64,000 bases of DNA from Dehalococcoidia bacterium (lineage in GTDB: Bacteria; Chloroflexota; Dehalococcoidia; DSTF01; JACRBR01). Shown piece by piece: positions 52,977-63,753 of the stretch (its first letter is position 1; every line of letters starts with the position of its first letter). The notes beneath the pieces were generated by a model. That model had not been told where the DNA came from, did not search any database, and saw only the letters and a program-made list of their open reading frames with translations. Made by a program: the position numbers and the translations under genes. The stretch spans positions 1-64,000 of the forward strand of contig JBBDXD010000001.1 of assembly GCA_040902535.1 (NCBI GenBank), given 5' to 3'.

Positions 52977-53396
52977 TTAGGGTGCCGCTTCGGCGAGCCA
53001 CGGCATCACCCAACCAAATGCCGCTGCGAAGATCAAAGCGCCCGCGAGTGCGAACCGGCGCACCGCAGGCACCACGATCGTCGGGATCACCACGACGGCC
53101 ATCAACACCAGCACCAGTACGGTGTAGAAGAGATTAGGGCTCCCGAGCCCGCTGTCTGGGCGTCGATCTTCCAGGCCGGCAAGGGCCGTACCGAGGATCA
53201 TGCCGAGAGCCGTGAACAGCAACATCGCGGCGAAGTGCAGCACCACCGCGAGCGCCACGACGTTCGTCCCCTCCGGCGCGAATCGCTGCGCAAAGCCGGT
53301 GCGGTCGTTTGATCGCACGATCCCGATCGCCGCCATCGGCGACAGTACGAGCGCGAGCGCATAGCCGACGACGAAGCCCGCGAACACCTCCGCCAT
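52977..53396 (-). CDS. four-TM membrane protein, unknown
   Basis: The 139-residue protein contains four hydrophobic segments (about 4-24, 48-72, 88-110 and 113-132) with short polar loops. The family is not recognised. Its ATG overlaps the ispE stop codon by one base, so it is probably expressed with ispE-rsmA-yabE. It could be a membrane protein linked to isoprenoid or envelope metabolism, which is only suggested by position. Confidence 0.75.
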   Translation of the reverse strand: MAEVFAGFVVGYALALVLSPMAAIGIVRSNDRTGFAQRFAPEGTNVVALAVVLHFAAMLLFTALGMILGTALAGLEDRRPDSGLGSPNLFYTVLVLVLMAVVVIPTIVVPAVRRFALAGALIFAAAFGWVMPWLAEAAP

Positions 53397-54292
53397 CAGA
53401 GCGGCTCGATGCGCGTTGCATCGGTCCGGGACAGTGTGCGCGTGATACGAGGTTCGAAGCCGAGCTGCGTGATGCGGTCGCTCATCGCCTCGATCGCGCC
53501 CTCGTCCTTCGCGAGCAGGAAAAACGAGGGCCCGGAGCCACAGAGGTGCGGCGCATATCCCTGTGCGCGCAAGGCGTTCATCGCGTTCGCGGTCTCCGGC
53601 TGCATCGCCGCGACGACGCGCTCGAAGACGTTGGTCAACGCCGCGTCCGCGATCAGCCTGCCGGCTTCGACCGTCTCGCGCACGCCGATCGTGGCGTCCC
53701 CGTCCGAATAGTCGTCCGGCGTCAGAGCCGCGTACATCGACGCAGTCTTCTCGCCGCGCTCCGCCGGCGGCGGCGTCGCGAGTACGATCGTCGGTGCCAG
53801 CGCGTCACGGAGCGGCTGTACCTGTTCGCCACGGCCCGACGCCAGCGCGGTGCCGCCGATCATGAAGAACGGCGGGTCGGAGCCGATCTCGCCGGCGACT
53901 TCGACCAGGTTCAACTCCGATTGTGCTTCGCCCCATAAGACATTCAGGCCGCGGAGCACCGCCGACGCATCGCTGCTGCCGCCACCGAGGCCGGCCGCAA
54001 CAGGCACCCGCTTCTCCAGCGTAATGTGCACGCCATGCGGCGCGCGCAACCGCGCCCCGAACGCGGCCGCCGCGCGGTAGGCGAGGTTGCGCTCCGGATC
54101 CTCGCCAGCGCGCGCCGCGACATCGCCGGTTAACTCAATAGCAAGGTCGCGGTCGTCGCGTAGCGTCACAATGTCGTACAGGTCGATAGTCTGCAGCACA
54201 CTGCGGACTTCGTGGTATCCGTCCGGCCGCACGCGGAGCACCTCAAGCGTCCAATTGATCTTCGCCGGCGCGACGATGCGGAGGCCGCTCAT
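53396..54292 (-). CDS. ispE: 4-diphosphocytidyl-2-C-methyl-D-erythritol kinase
   Basis: The 298-residue GHMP kinase phosphorylates CDP-methylerythritol in the non-mevalonate isoprenoid pathway. It shows APAKINWTLEVLRVRPDGYHEV (substrate-binding start), the glycine-rich ATP loop PVAAGLGGGSSDASAV and the C-terminal APHLCGSGPSFFLL. The ATG overlaps the rsmA stop (ATGA). The gene order yabE-rsmA-ispE resembles that of Bacillus. Confidence 0.96.
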   Translation of the reverse strand: MSGLRIVAPAKINWTLEVLRVRPDGYHEVRSVLQTIDLYDIVTLRDDRDLAIELTGDVAARAGEDPERNLAYRAAAAFGARLRAPHGVHITLEKRVPVAAGLGGGSSDASAVLRGLNVLWGEAQSELNLVEVAGEIGSDPPFFMIGGTALASGRGEQVQPLRDALAPTIVLATPPPAERGEKTASMYAALTPDDYSDGDATIGVRETVEAGRLIADAALTNVFERVVAAMQPETANAMNALRAQGYAPHLCGSGPSFFLLAKDEGAIEAMSDRITQLGFEPRITRTLSRTDATRIEPL

Positions 54293-55146
54293 TCCCCGCG
54301 TCTCGCGACCCATGCACGCGTGATCGACGCCCACTCTTGCAGCGAGAGCACCTGCGGGCGCAGCGTCGCGTCGACTCCCGCATCGTGCATGAGCTCGTCG
54401 ATGAACGTCTGTTTCGCGTAGAGCCCGAACGAGAGGCTGTTGCGGAGTTGCTTGCGCGGATTGCCGAATCCAGCGCGCACGACTTTGAAGAACGTCGTCA
54501 GCGGCACGTCGACGCGCGGCCCTTCGGCCACATCGATGCGCACGACGGCGGATTGCACCTTTGGCGGCGGGCTGAATGCGCCCGGCGCGACCTTCATGAC
54601 CATGCCCGTCTCGCCGTACACCTGCGTCGCTACGCTCAGCAGCGACATCTTCCCGGGAAGCGCGACGATGGCCTCGCCGACCTCAAGCTGCACCATCACG
54701 ACGAGTCTCCGCGGCCGCGCGTCTCCTTCAAGAAAACGGCGCAGCGCGGGCGCCGCGATGTTGTAGGGAAGGTTTGCTACGACCACATATGGCTCGGTGC
54801 CGCCGCCCGCGGCGAGCAACTCGCCCGGCGTGCGGTCCAACACGTCCGCCTCGACGATCGCGACGTTTGGCGTCGCGGCGAATCGCTCACGCAACCCCGG
54901 TACGAGGTCGCGGTCGACCTCAACCGCGATCACGCGCGCCGCCCGCTCCGCAAGGATCGTCGTCAGCGCGCCGAGCCCCGGCCCCACTTCGAGCACCGAT
55001 TCGCCCGCGCGGATCTCGGCGGCGTCGACGATGCGCGTCAGGATGTTCACGTCGGACAGGAAGTGCTGACCGAAGCGCTTCTTGGCATTGGGGCGCCGCC
55101 TATTCGAGGATGTAGATGTCAATCCAGCCTGACCGCCAATCGACAT
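54289..55146 (-). CDS. rsmA: 16S rRNA dimethyladenosine transferase RsmA/KsgA
   Basis: The 285-residue enzyme dimethylates two adjacent adenosines near the 3' end of 16S rRNA. Motifs are KKRFGQHFLSD, VLEVGPGLGALTTIL (SAM motif I), VIAVEVDRDLV, VANLPYNIAAPAL (catalytic NLPY) and VRAGFGNPRKQLRNSL. The start overlaps the upstream 3D-domain gene by 47 nt; a TTG at 55122 would shorten the overlap. It is coupled to ispE downstream. Confidence 0.96.
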   Translation of the reverse strand: MSIGGQAGLTSTSSNRRRPNAKKRFGQHFLSDVNILTRIVDAAEIRAGESVLEVGPGLGALTTILAERAARVIAVEVDRDLVPGLRERFAATPNVAIVEADVLDRTPGELLAAGGGTEPYVVVANLPYNIAAPALRRFLEGDARPRRLVVMVQLEVGEAIVALPGKMSLLSVATQVYGETGMVMKVAPGAFSPPPKVQSAVVRIDVAEGPRVDVPLTTFFKVVRAGFGNPRKQLRNSLSFGLYAKQTFIDELMHDAGVDATLRPQVLSLQEWASITRAWVARRGE

Positions 55147-56548
55147 CGACGCCGTCCGGGTAGCCGAGGTCGATGATGTAGCCCTTTACGGCTCCGCCGG
55201 TATCGGCCGCAATGCCGTATCCGTATCCCGGTACGAACAGACGCGTGCCGAGCGGAATGACGTTCGGGTCGACCGCGATGACGCCGTACGTCACTTGCAC
55301 GCCCGTTGCTGTGCGGCCATACGCAGGATCGCTTGCCGCGCGGCCGCTGCTCGCCGGGTTGTACCACGTCGCGTAGACGTGCAATGTCTGCGCCACCGCA
55401 GCGGAGTCCGGCTGCGAGTCGCTGCGCCCGGTCTGAATGGGATAGTAGATCACCGTGTCGGCCGGTTCGGGCTCCCAGTACTCCTCCACCAACTCCCTGC
55501 TCGCCTCGACGCCGTTGACGTACCCGATGGCATATCGCCGCACCCGGACCCCATCATTTCCCGCGACCGTGCGCGTCTCGCCCGGGCCCAGGCTCGAGTC
55601 AGAACGATAGACGGTGCTGTGCTCGACGTGCTCGCGCTCGACTTCGTTTCCCTCGCCCAACTGCACGACGCGGACGGACATGCCGTCGATCACTTCAGCA
55701 TCGAGCGATGGTTCTACGAACGAATCGGAGGGAACCGTGATGCCGGCCGCGGCGAGCGTATCGCCGACGGTGCGCTCCAGCGTGTACAGCGTGACGTGAT
55801 CGTCAGGCAGCGCCACCGTGACGGCGCGCGCCCGCCGGATCTCGATGCTCGTTTCGGCTTCGATCGCCGCCTGCATGTCTGGCAATACCCGATCTCCCGG
55901 GCCGACGACGATGCCCGCCTCGCGCAACGCCTGCGCGACCGTGGGCCGGCTCGTCGTGCTCGCCACCCGTTCCGCGCCGTCGACCACAACCGTATACGGC
56001 AAGGCACGACGCACCTCAAACGAGATGATGCTGTCGTCGCGCCCTTCGTCGGCAAAGCCCTGCGTCGTGGCGAGGAGCACCTGCGGCTCGACGGGCGCAT
56101 TCATGGACACAAGCACGCCGTTCTGCAGGACGCTGTCACGCCCCGTGATCGCGACGCCGGCTTCGGAGAGCAGTTGGTCGATGGTCACCGCGTGCGTGAG
56201 CATTTCGTACGCCACGCCGTCTACGAGGAGTTGCGCCATATGTGCCCGATCGACGCGAATCACATCGAACGTGCCGCCATCGAGCAGCGTGACACGGTCG
56301 CCGCGACGCACGTCGACGCCTGCGTTCTGCAGCACGGCGGCATCGTTAGAGAGACGCGTTTCGAACGTGAATTGCCGGCCGTCGGCCTGCACCTGCACCG
56401 TGCGCTGCGGAAGCAACACGTAGCCGAATACGCTCACTCCGGCGATCACCGCGAGCAGCGCAAAATGCCGGCTATGGCGGCCCAGGAACGGCGCGTGCGT
56501 CCCTGCATGCTCGACCAATGCGGCCGTGATTCCGGACACGAATCGCAC
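55100..56548 (-). CDS. yabE: YabE-like cell-wall protein with DUF348, G5 and 3D domains
   Basis: The 482-residue secreted or membrane-anchored protein resembles YabE/Rpf2-type wall enzymes. A hydrophobic segment (FALLAVIAGVSVFGYVLL, about 29-46) is followed by three DUF348 repeats (for example RQFTFETRLSNDAAVLQNAG; VDGVAYEMLTHAVTIDQLL; LPDDHVTLYTLERTVGDTLAAAG). A G5 domain then leads to a C-terminal 3D domain (LHVYATWYNP; GVIAVDPNVIPLG; YGIAADTGGAVKG) with the three Asp residues of a lytic-transglycosylase-like fold. The GTG at 56548 follows GGGAG; a TTG at 56596 is another candidate. It overlaps rsmA. Confidence 0.9.
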   Translation of the reverse strand: MRFVSGITAALVEHAGTHAPFLGRHSRHFALLAVIAGVSVFGYVLLPQRTVQVQADGRQFTFETRLSNDAAVLQNAGVDVRRGDRVTLLDGGTFDVIRVDRAHMAQLLVDGVAYEMLTHAVTIDQLLSEAGVAITGRDSVLQNGVLVSMNAPVEPQVLLATTQGFADEGRDDSIISFEVRRALPYTVVVDGAERVASTTSRPTVAQALREAGIVVGPGDRVLPDMQAAIEAETSIEIRRARAVTVALPDDHVTLYTLERTVGDTLAAAGITVPSDSFVEPSLDAEVIDGMSVRVVQLGEGNEVEREHVEHSTVYRSDSSLGPGETRTVAGNDGVRVRRYAIGYVNGVEASRELVEEYWEPEPADTVIYYPIQTGRSDSQPDSAAVAQTLHVYATWYNPASSGRAASDPAYGRTATGVQVTYGVIAVDPNVIPLGTRLFVPGYGYGIAADTGGAVKGYIIDLGYPDGVDVDWRSGWIDIYILE

Positions 56549-56636
56549 GCGTACTCCCGTGCTGCTCCTTGCCGGCGTCCAAGGGGTTCGAGCCAAGCAC
56601 CGGGCACCCGCGCCCGGCGCGAGAGAGTGAAATTAA

Positions 56637-56902
56637 GGTCGTGCACCCACTGTCGATCAGGCCCTTAAGCTTAACGACGCTAGCCAGCTCCGGCCCGGTG
56701 ACCCTACGGCACCCGAAGTAAACTACTTACCGCTGCTTCCTTCCGGACCTGACGGGGTTCATAGCCCTTCGCCGCGTAGGACCAGGCCCTCAACGCCGCT
56801 TGACGCCGCCAGTTCCCAGGTACCTAACCTCGAGCGGGAATTCAGCCCCGCTATAGCGGCTTGCGGGTACAGGGCACCGCTGGCTCCCCGCCTAGCACGA
56901 CC
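56637..56902 (-). ncRNA. ffs: signal recognition particle RNA, long (Alu-containing) type
   Basis: The 266 nt RNA contains the universal domain IV sequence GTCAGGTCCGGAAGGAAG (minus strand, near 56736-56753) with its GGAA tetraloop. The 5' part (GTGCTAGGCGGGGAGCCAGC; GGTGCCCTGTACCCGCAA) closely follows the Bacillus 6S-type Alu domain. The 5' end GGTCGTGC and the 3' end GCACGACC are perfect complements, which fixes the termini. It partners Ffh and the FtsY receptor encoded about 15 kb away. Confidence 0.95.
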
Positions 56903-56909
56903 ATAAGGC

Positions 56910-56937
56910 AGGGTAACATCCCCACCTAGTCCGTCAA
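56910..56937 (-). promoter_or_regulatory. candidate promoter of the SRP RNA
   Basis: On the minus strand TTGACG (56932-56937) and TACCCT (56910-56915) are separated by 16 bp, and the RNA 5' end inferred from pairing lies 8 nt further on. The -35 box is good and the -10 box is poor. Confidence 0.5.
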
Positions 56938-56972
56938 GCGCAGCACCGATCGAGGCCGGCGCGATCGAAGAC

Positions 56973-57374
56973 CTATCGGCCCGCGAATCCATGCGGCGTG
57001 ACACGCAGGACCACCCGCTGTTCCGTCCGTGCCCGTTCTTCGACCGCCGGACGCGCCGATTCCGGTACCGGATTGCCGCTCATCACTGCGCCGATGCGCA
57101 TCATGGCATCAGCCGCACCGTCTTCCTCGATCCGTCCACGGCCATACACAGTGACGTACGGGAACGGCATCTGTTCGCCGATCACGCACAACGAGACCTC
57201 TGTCTCGCGCGCAAAGACCTTGCCCTTCGCGCGGGTTTTCGTCGTCGAGATGATCAGATCGTCGCCGTCCATCACGTAGTACACGGGTGACAGCGCCGGT
57301 GGTCCCGAAGCGCGCTCGTATCCGACGATGCACAATCGGTGGGCTCTGAGAAACTCCCGCTGCTCGTCAGTCAT
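56973..57374 (-). CDS. PNPOx-like split-barrel flavin/F420-binding protein
   Basis: The 133-residue protein has the split-barrel fold of the pyridoxamine-phosphate oxidase-like family (TIGR03618/Rv1155 type). It starts EQREFLRAHRLCIVG, with ALSPVYYVMDGDDLIISTTKTRAKGK (strand pair and cofactor-binding Lys) and VTVYGRGRIEEDG. Such proteins bind FMN or F420 and reduce or oxidise small molecules. The substrate is unknown. Confidence 0.87.
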   Translation of the reverse strand: MTDEQREFLRAHRLCIVGYERASGPPALSPVYYVMDGDDLIISTTKTRAKGKVFARETEVSLCVIGEQMPFPYVTVYGRGRIEEDGAADAMMRIGAVMSGNPVPESARPAVEERARTEQRVVLRVTPHGFAGR

Positions 57375-57438
57375 GTCAGTCCTCTTCGATCGTGTTCTAA
57401 TTCGCGTGTGATGAGGTCATCCTCCTGGGAGGACGCCG

Positions 57439-58083
57439 CTAAGGCAAGCGCCGCAGCACCGCTCGCGCCGGCGCACCATCACCGCCGACGATGCGCAGCG
57501 GCAGGCAGATCAGCTCGTACATGCCCGGATCCACCAGCCGCAGATCAAGCCCTTCGACGATCACGATGCCGGCCTCAAGTAATACTCGATGCGTTGGCGC
57601 GGGATCGTCCTTCGGCGCGATCGAGAGATAGTCGATGCCGACGAGCCGTACGCCTCGTTCAACAAGCACGCGGGCGGCGCTCACCGTCAATCCGATGAAA
57701 TTCGATGAGAAGGTGTCCTGCTCCCAGAGTTGGGAGTTCTTCGTCTTGAAGAGCACGCGCTCAACGCCCTCGTCGAGACCAAGTGAGGCGATTTCGCCCG
57801 CACCGATGTGCATATGGAGATGCGTCGCGTCGACGACGTGCGCGGCGCCGATCAGCGTGTCGAGCGACAGCGCGTCGACGCCCGGCGCGCCGTCGAGGAA
57901 ATGCACCGGCGCGTCGATGTGCGTCCCCGTGTGCGCGCCGAAGTCGAGCCGGCTCACGTTCGCCAGGTCGCCGTCCTCGAGCGATCCCGTGCGTGTGATC
58001 TGGACCTCTGGATCACCCTCGTACACGGGCATACCGCTGCGAAGCGGTACCGTGATGTCGTAGATCTGGCGGCTGGCCGTCAT
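57439..58083 (-). CDS. cyclase-family metal hydrolase (kynurenine formamidase-like)
   Basis: The 214-residue protein belongs to the cyclase family. The start YDITVPLRSGMPVYEGDP and the metal site GAHTGTHIDAPVHFLDG (HxGTHxDxPxHF, near 50-66) are complete. VGIDYLSIAPKDDPAPTHRVLLEAG is the C-terminal signature. Members hydrolyse N-formylkynurenine, isatin or other amides, and tryptophan catabolism genes are absent here, so the substrate remains open. It is divergent from the imuB cassette. Confidence 0.9.
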   Translation of the reverse strand: MTASRQIYDITVPLRSGMPVYEGDPEVQITRTGSLEDGDLANVSRLDFGAHTGTHIDAPVHFLDGAPGVDALSLDTLIGAAHVVDATHLHMHIGAGEIASLGLDEGVERVLFKTKNSQLWEQDTFSSNFIGLTVSAARVLVERGVRLVGIDYLSIAPKDDPAPTHRVLLEAGIVIVEGLDLRLVDPGMYELICLPLRIVGGDGAPARAVLRRLP

Positions 58084-58129
58084 GCGGCCACCGTACTTGA
58101 CGGGATGCGTGTTTGAAAGCTGGTATGCC

Positions 58130-58157
58130 TTGACTCGCAGTACAAACGTTCTATACT
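58130..58157 (+). promoter_or_regulatory. promoter of imuB
   Basis: TTGACT (58130-58135) and TATACT (58152-58157) are separated by 16 bp, one of the best promoter matches in the window. The spacer is occupied by a LexA-like site, so repression would block RNA polymerase directly. Confidence 0.65.
58139..58152. promoter_or_regulatory. candidate LexA (SOS) box
   Basis: The minus strand reads AGAACGTTTGTACT, which fits the Gram-positive LexA consensus GAAC-N4-GTTC with one mismatch in the core. It lies between the -35 and -10 boxes of the promoter of a Y-family polymerase gene, exactly where an SOS operator is expected. No LexA gene is in the window, so the local consensus is unknown. Confidence 0.55.
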
Positions 58158-58250
58158 AAGCCTATCTCTCCGGACGGATGTTCTCCCTTAATCCGCCCGT
58201 CAGCCCCGGACCTCGACGGGGTGAGAGCAGTCTCCGCATTGGAGCCGGCG

Positions 58251-59450
58251 ATGCGCCTGGCATGCATCACTATCCCCAACTTCCGCATCGCCCTGGAGCG
58301 CCTGCGCGATGCGAGCCTGCGCGGCCGTCCGTTTGCCATCGGCGAGCCGCCGCCGGGAGCAAACACGATCGTCGAATGTTCGCCGGAGGCCGCAGCGCTT
58401 GGCGTGCGCGCCGGCATGCCGCTGCGCGATGCCCGGACGCTGGCGCCGGATCTGTCACTGCTCCCGCCCGATCCCGTCTATTACAGCCGTTCGTATGATG
58501 CGCTGCTCCTCGCACTCGAAGACGCAGAACCGCTCATCGAACCCGCAGACGATGGCACCGCGTTCTCCGCGATTGACCCCAACGCCGACGAAAAGGCCGA
58601 GTGGGATGCCGCATCGCGATTGGTGCGCGCCGTCAAAGACGCTGCCGGCATCGATGCGAGCGTGGGCATTGGCGAAGGCAAGTTCATCGCGTGGGTAGCC
58701 GCGGCGGTCAGCGCGCCAGGCGAGGCTACGACTGTGCCTGCGGGCCGCGAGCAGGCGTTCGTTGCGCCGCTCAGCACATCGTTCTTGCCGATCTCGTTCG
58801 AGTCGCAACGCAAACTCGGATTGTACGGACTGCACAAGATCGGCGATGTCGCCGAACTGACGGTCGGGCCGCTGCAGGCCCAATTCGGCCGTGAAGGGCG
58901 ACGGCTGTGGCAATTGGCGCACGGTATCGATCTCGCGCCGTTCCGTCCGCGGGAACGCCACGAGCCCGTTGCCGGATCGATTGCCATGCCCGCCCCGACG
59001 GTTAACACGGGCGCGCTGATCATCGCTGCGCGGCAACTCATCGGCCGGCTGCTACAGCACCCGCGCATGCGCTACCGCCAGGTGCGGCAGTTCCGCCTGC
59101 GCCTCGCCCTGCTCGATGGTGGCAGCTGGGAGCGTGCAGTGACGTTTCGCGAGCCGCTCGGCGATGAAGAGAGCATGGCCTACGTCGTAAAGAAGCTCAT
59201 CGAGCCGGTACAGCTTGCCGGTCCTGTGGAAGAGATGATGCTGGAGTTCGTCGAGCTGACGGGAGAGCTGGGAAAGCAGCGCAGCCTGCTGTTCGTCGAG
59301 CAGGCGCGGCGGCGCGCCCAGCTGATCGGCGCGCTACGGCAACTGAAGACGCGCTTCGGCGGCGATTCGCAGGTCGCCCGCGTCGTGGAGGTAGAGCCAT
59401 GGTCAAGGATTCCGGAACGGCGTTACGCGCTCATCGATTACGACCTCTAG
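58251..59450 (+). CDS. imuB: ImuB-like inactive Y-family DNA polymerase
   Basis: The 399-residue protein has the Y-family polymerase layout (fingers and thumb with IDASVGIGEGKFIAWVAA, LGLYGLHKIGDVAELTVGPL helix-hairpin-helix, little-finger region). It has lost catalytic acids: the usual VDMDAFFA opening is LACITIPNF, and the SIDE motif is AIDP. ImuB proteins act as a beta-clamp-binding hub that recruits DnaE2 for lesion bypass. ATG 58251 is used; a GTG at 58221 is possible. No ImuA is next to it. It is overlapped by a DUF6504-like gene. Confidence 0.87.
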   Translation: MRLACITIPNFRIALERLRDASLRGRPFAIGEPPPGANTIVECSPEAAALGVRAGMPLRDARTLAPDLSLLPPDPVYYSRSYDALLLALEDAEPLIEPADDGTAFSAIDPNADEKAEWDAASRLVRAVKDAAGIDASVGIGEGKFIAWVAAAVSAPGEATTVPAGREQAFVAPLSTSFLPISFESQRKLGLYGLHKIGDVAELTVGPLQAQFGREGRRLWQLAHGIDLAPFRPRERHEPVAGSIAMPAPTVNTGALIIAARQLIGRLLQHPRMRYRQVRQFRLRLALLDGGSWERAVTFREPLGDEESMAYVVKKLIEPVQLAGPVEEMMLEFVELTGELGKQRSLLFVEQARRRAQLIGALRQLKTRFGGDSQVARVVEVEPWSRIPERRYALIDYDL

Positions 59451-59686
59451 CGTCGCCGCGCCGCACCCACGTCGAGACTGGCCAGCGCGCTTGTCCTCGC
59501 GCCGTGCTCTTCGAGGGCGCTATGCGCGACGTCACATCGATCCAGGATCGCTGGCGTATCGATGACGAGTGGTGGCGCGAAATGCCGGTATCGCGCACGT
59601 ACTACCAGCTCCAACTCGATAGCGGCCGCGTGGTGACGGTGTACCGGGACCTCGTAGGAGGTAAGTGGTGGGAACAGCGGTATTAG
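59399..59686 (+). CDS. DUF6504-like small protein of the ImuB/DnaE2 cassette
   Basis: The 95-residue protein carries DVTSIQDRWRIDDEWWRE and YYQLQLDSGRVVTVYRDL, a Trp-rich pattern like the DUF6504 proteins found with imuB/dnaE2 in actinobacteria (family assignment from memory). It starts inside the end of imuB (52 nt overlap) in another frame; the residues translated from the overlap are not obviously conserved, so the true start could lie a little later. Its stop overlaps the vapC stop on the other strand. Confidence 0.72.
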   Translation: MVKDSGTALRAHRLRPLASPRRTHVETGQRACPRAVLFEGAMRDVTSIQDRWRIDDEWWREMPVSRTYYQLQLDSGRVVTVYRDLVGGKWWEQRY

Positions 59687-60099
59687 CGCCGTCGCGGCTT
59701 GGCCGGAAGCCATTCGATGGCCACGATGTTGTCCCGTTCGAGGATCGCAAATTCGGGATCACCCGTGACGACGCGAGCCTGCATCTCCCTGGCAAGCGCC
59801 GCCGCAAAACAATCCGCGTACGAGACCGGATGTGTGGTTTTGATGCGGGCAGCTTCGATCGTCGTGATCAGGTCAACATCAACAATCCGGATCGACGTGG
59901 ACTGGAGCCACGCGAGCGCTCGGTCCGCGCTCATGACATCTTCGTCGCGCGCTTTCTGGTAATACACCTCACCGACGTTGATTACCGACATCCAATGTTG
60001 GTGTCGAAGATCCGTTATCAAATCAAGAACACGTGCGGCACCAGCCTCTTCGCGTATCACTGCCAGGACGGCATAGCTATCGAGGACGAAACGGCTCAT
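59683..60099 (-). CDS. vapC: PIN-domain toxin, VapC family
   Basis: The 138-residue ribonuclease toxin has the four PIN acidic residues at the expected spacing: D7 (FVLDSYAVLA), E44 (NVGEVYY), D96 (SYADCFAAALA) and D114 (VTGDPEF). Family members cut tRNA or rRNA. Its ATG overlaps the antitoxin stop codon (ATGA). The gene stands on the strand opposite to the mutagenesis genes around it and ends 4 nt inside the DUF6504-like gene. Confidence 0.93.
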   Translation of the reverse strand: MSRFVLDSYAVLAVIREEAGAARVLDLITDLRHQHWMSVINVGEVYYQKARDEDVMSADRALAWLQSTSIRIVDVDLITTIEAARIKTTHPVSYADCFAAALAREMQARVVTGDPEFAILERDNIVAIEWLPAKPRRR

Positions 60100-60482
60100 G
60101 CTGTCTTACGACGCCGCGTTGTAGGCGGCTTGAGTCCACGCTCCTCGCGCTCTCTTTCCTCGCGCCTATCGCGCAGCAACTGTTCAGTCAGTGACTGTTC
60201 GCCCGGCCGGTGCGGAAACATCGCTCTGGTCAGTTCAAGTAGTCCCTTCCGCGTCTTCGGCACCTTCATGATGTGGATGCTGCTGAAGCGCTTGTCCTGC
60301 TTCATGTCGAGCGGCGGCGGAAACATCGTGAACGACAACTCGTCGCCAGGCTCAATGCCGAGCGCATCCCTGATCGCCTTTGGAATCACCACCCAGCCTT
60401 TCGAGGACACCTTCGCTTTGCCATGGGCGTATGCGCCCGACACGAATGATGGCGATTGCTTTTTTGCGCTCGTCTTCGGCAT
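60096..60482 (-). CDS. vapB: AbrB/SpoVT-type antitoxin, VapB
   Basis: The 128-residue antitoxin has a swapped-hairpin AbrB DNA-binding domain (AKVSSKGWVVIPKAIRDALGIEPGDELSF, about 23-51) and an unusually long C-terminal part. That part includes KTRKGLLELTRAMF and a charged helix LTEQLLRDRREEREREERG, which would bind and inhibit VapC. It likely represses its own operon. Its start codon is 42 nt from the dnaE2 start, divergently. Confidence 0.9.
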   Translation of the reverse strand: MPKTSAKKQSPSFVSGAYAHGKAKVSSKGWVVIPKAIRDALGIEPGDELSFTMFPPPLDMKQDKRFSSIHIMKVPKTRKGLLELTRAMFPHRPGEQSLTEQLLRDRREEREREERGLKPPTTRRRKTA

Positions 60483-60514
60483 ATGCCCCTCCAGTATTAC
60501 GAAATCCGAAAAAG

Positions 60515-60520
60515 TATAAC
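60515..60520 (+). promoter_or_regulatory. -10 element before dnaE2
   Basis: TATAAC lies 4 nt upstream of the dnaE2 ATG in the 42 bp gap to vapB. If used, dnaE2 would have its own promoter with an almost leaderless transcript. No LexA-like box is evident in this gap. Confidence 0.35.
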
Positions 60521-60524
60521 TGCT

Positions 60525-63743
<3,219 letters not shown>

Positions 63744-63753
63744 CGGAGCCATC

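Noticed and set aside
58221-58250. GTG start for the ImuB-like gene
   Set aside because: The ten extra residues precede the normal family start, and the ATG at 58251 has a GGAG box at a normal distance.
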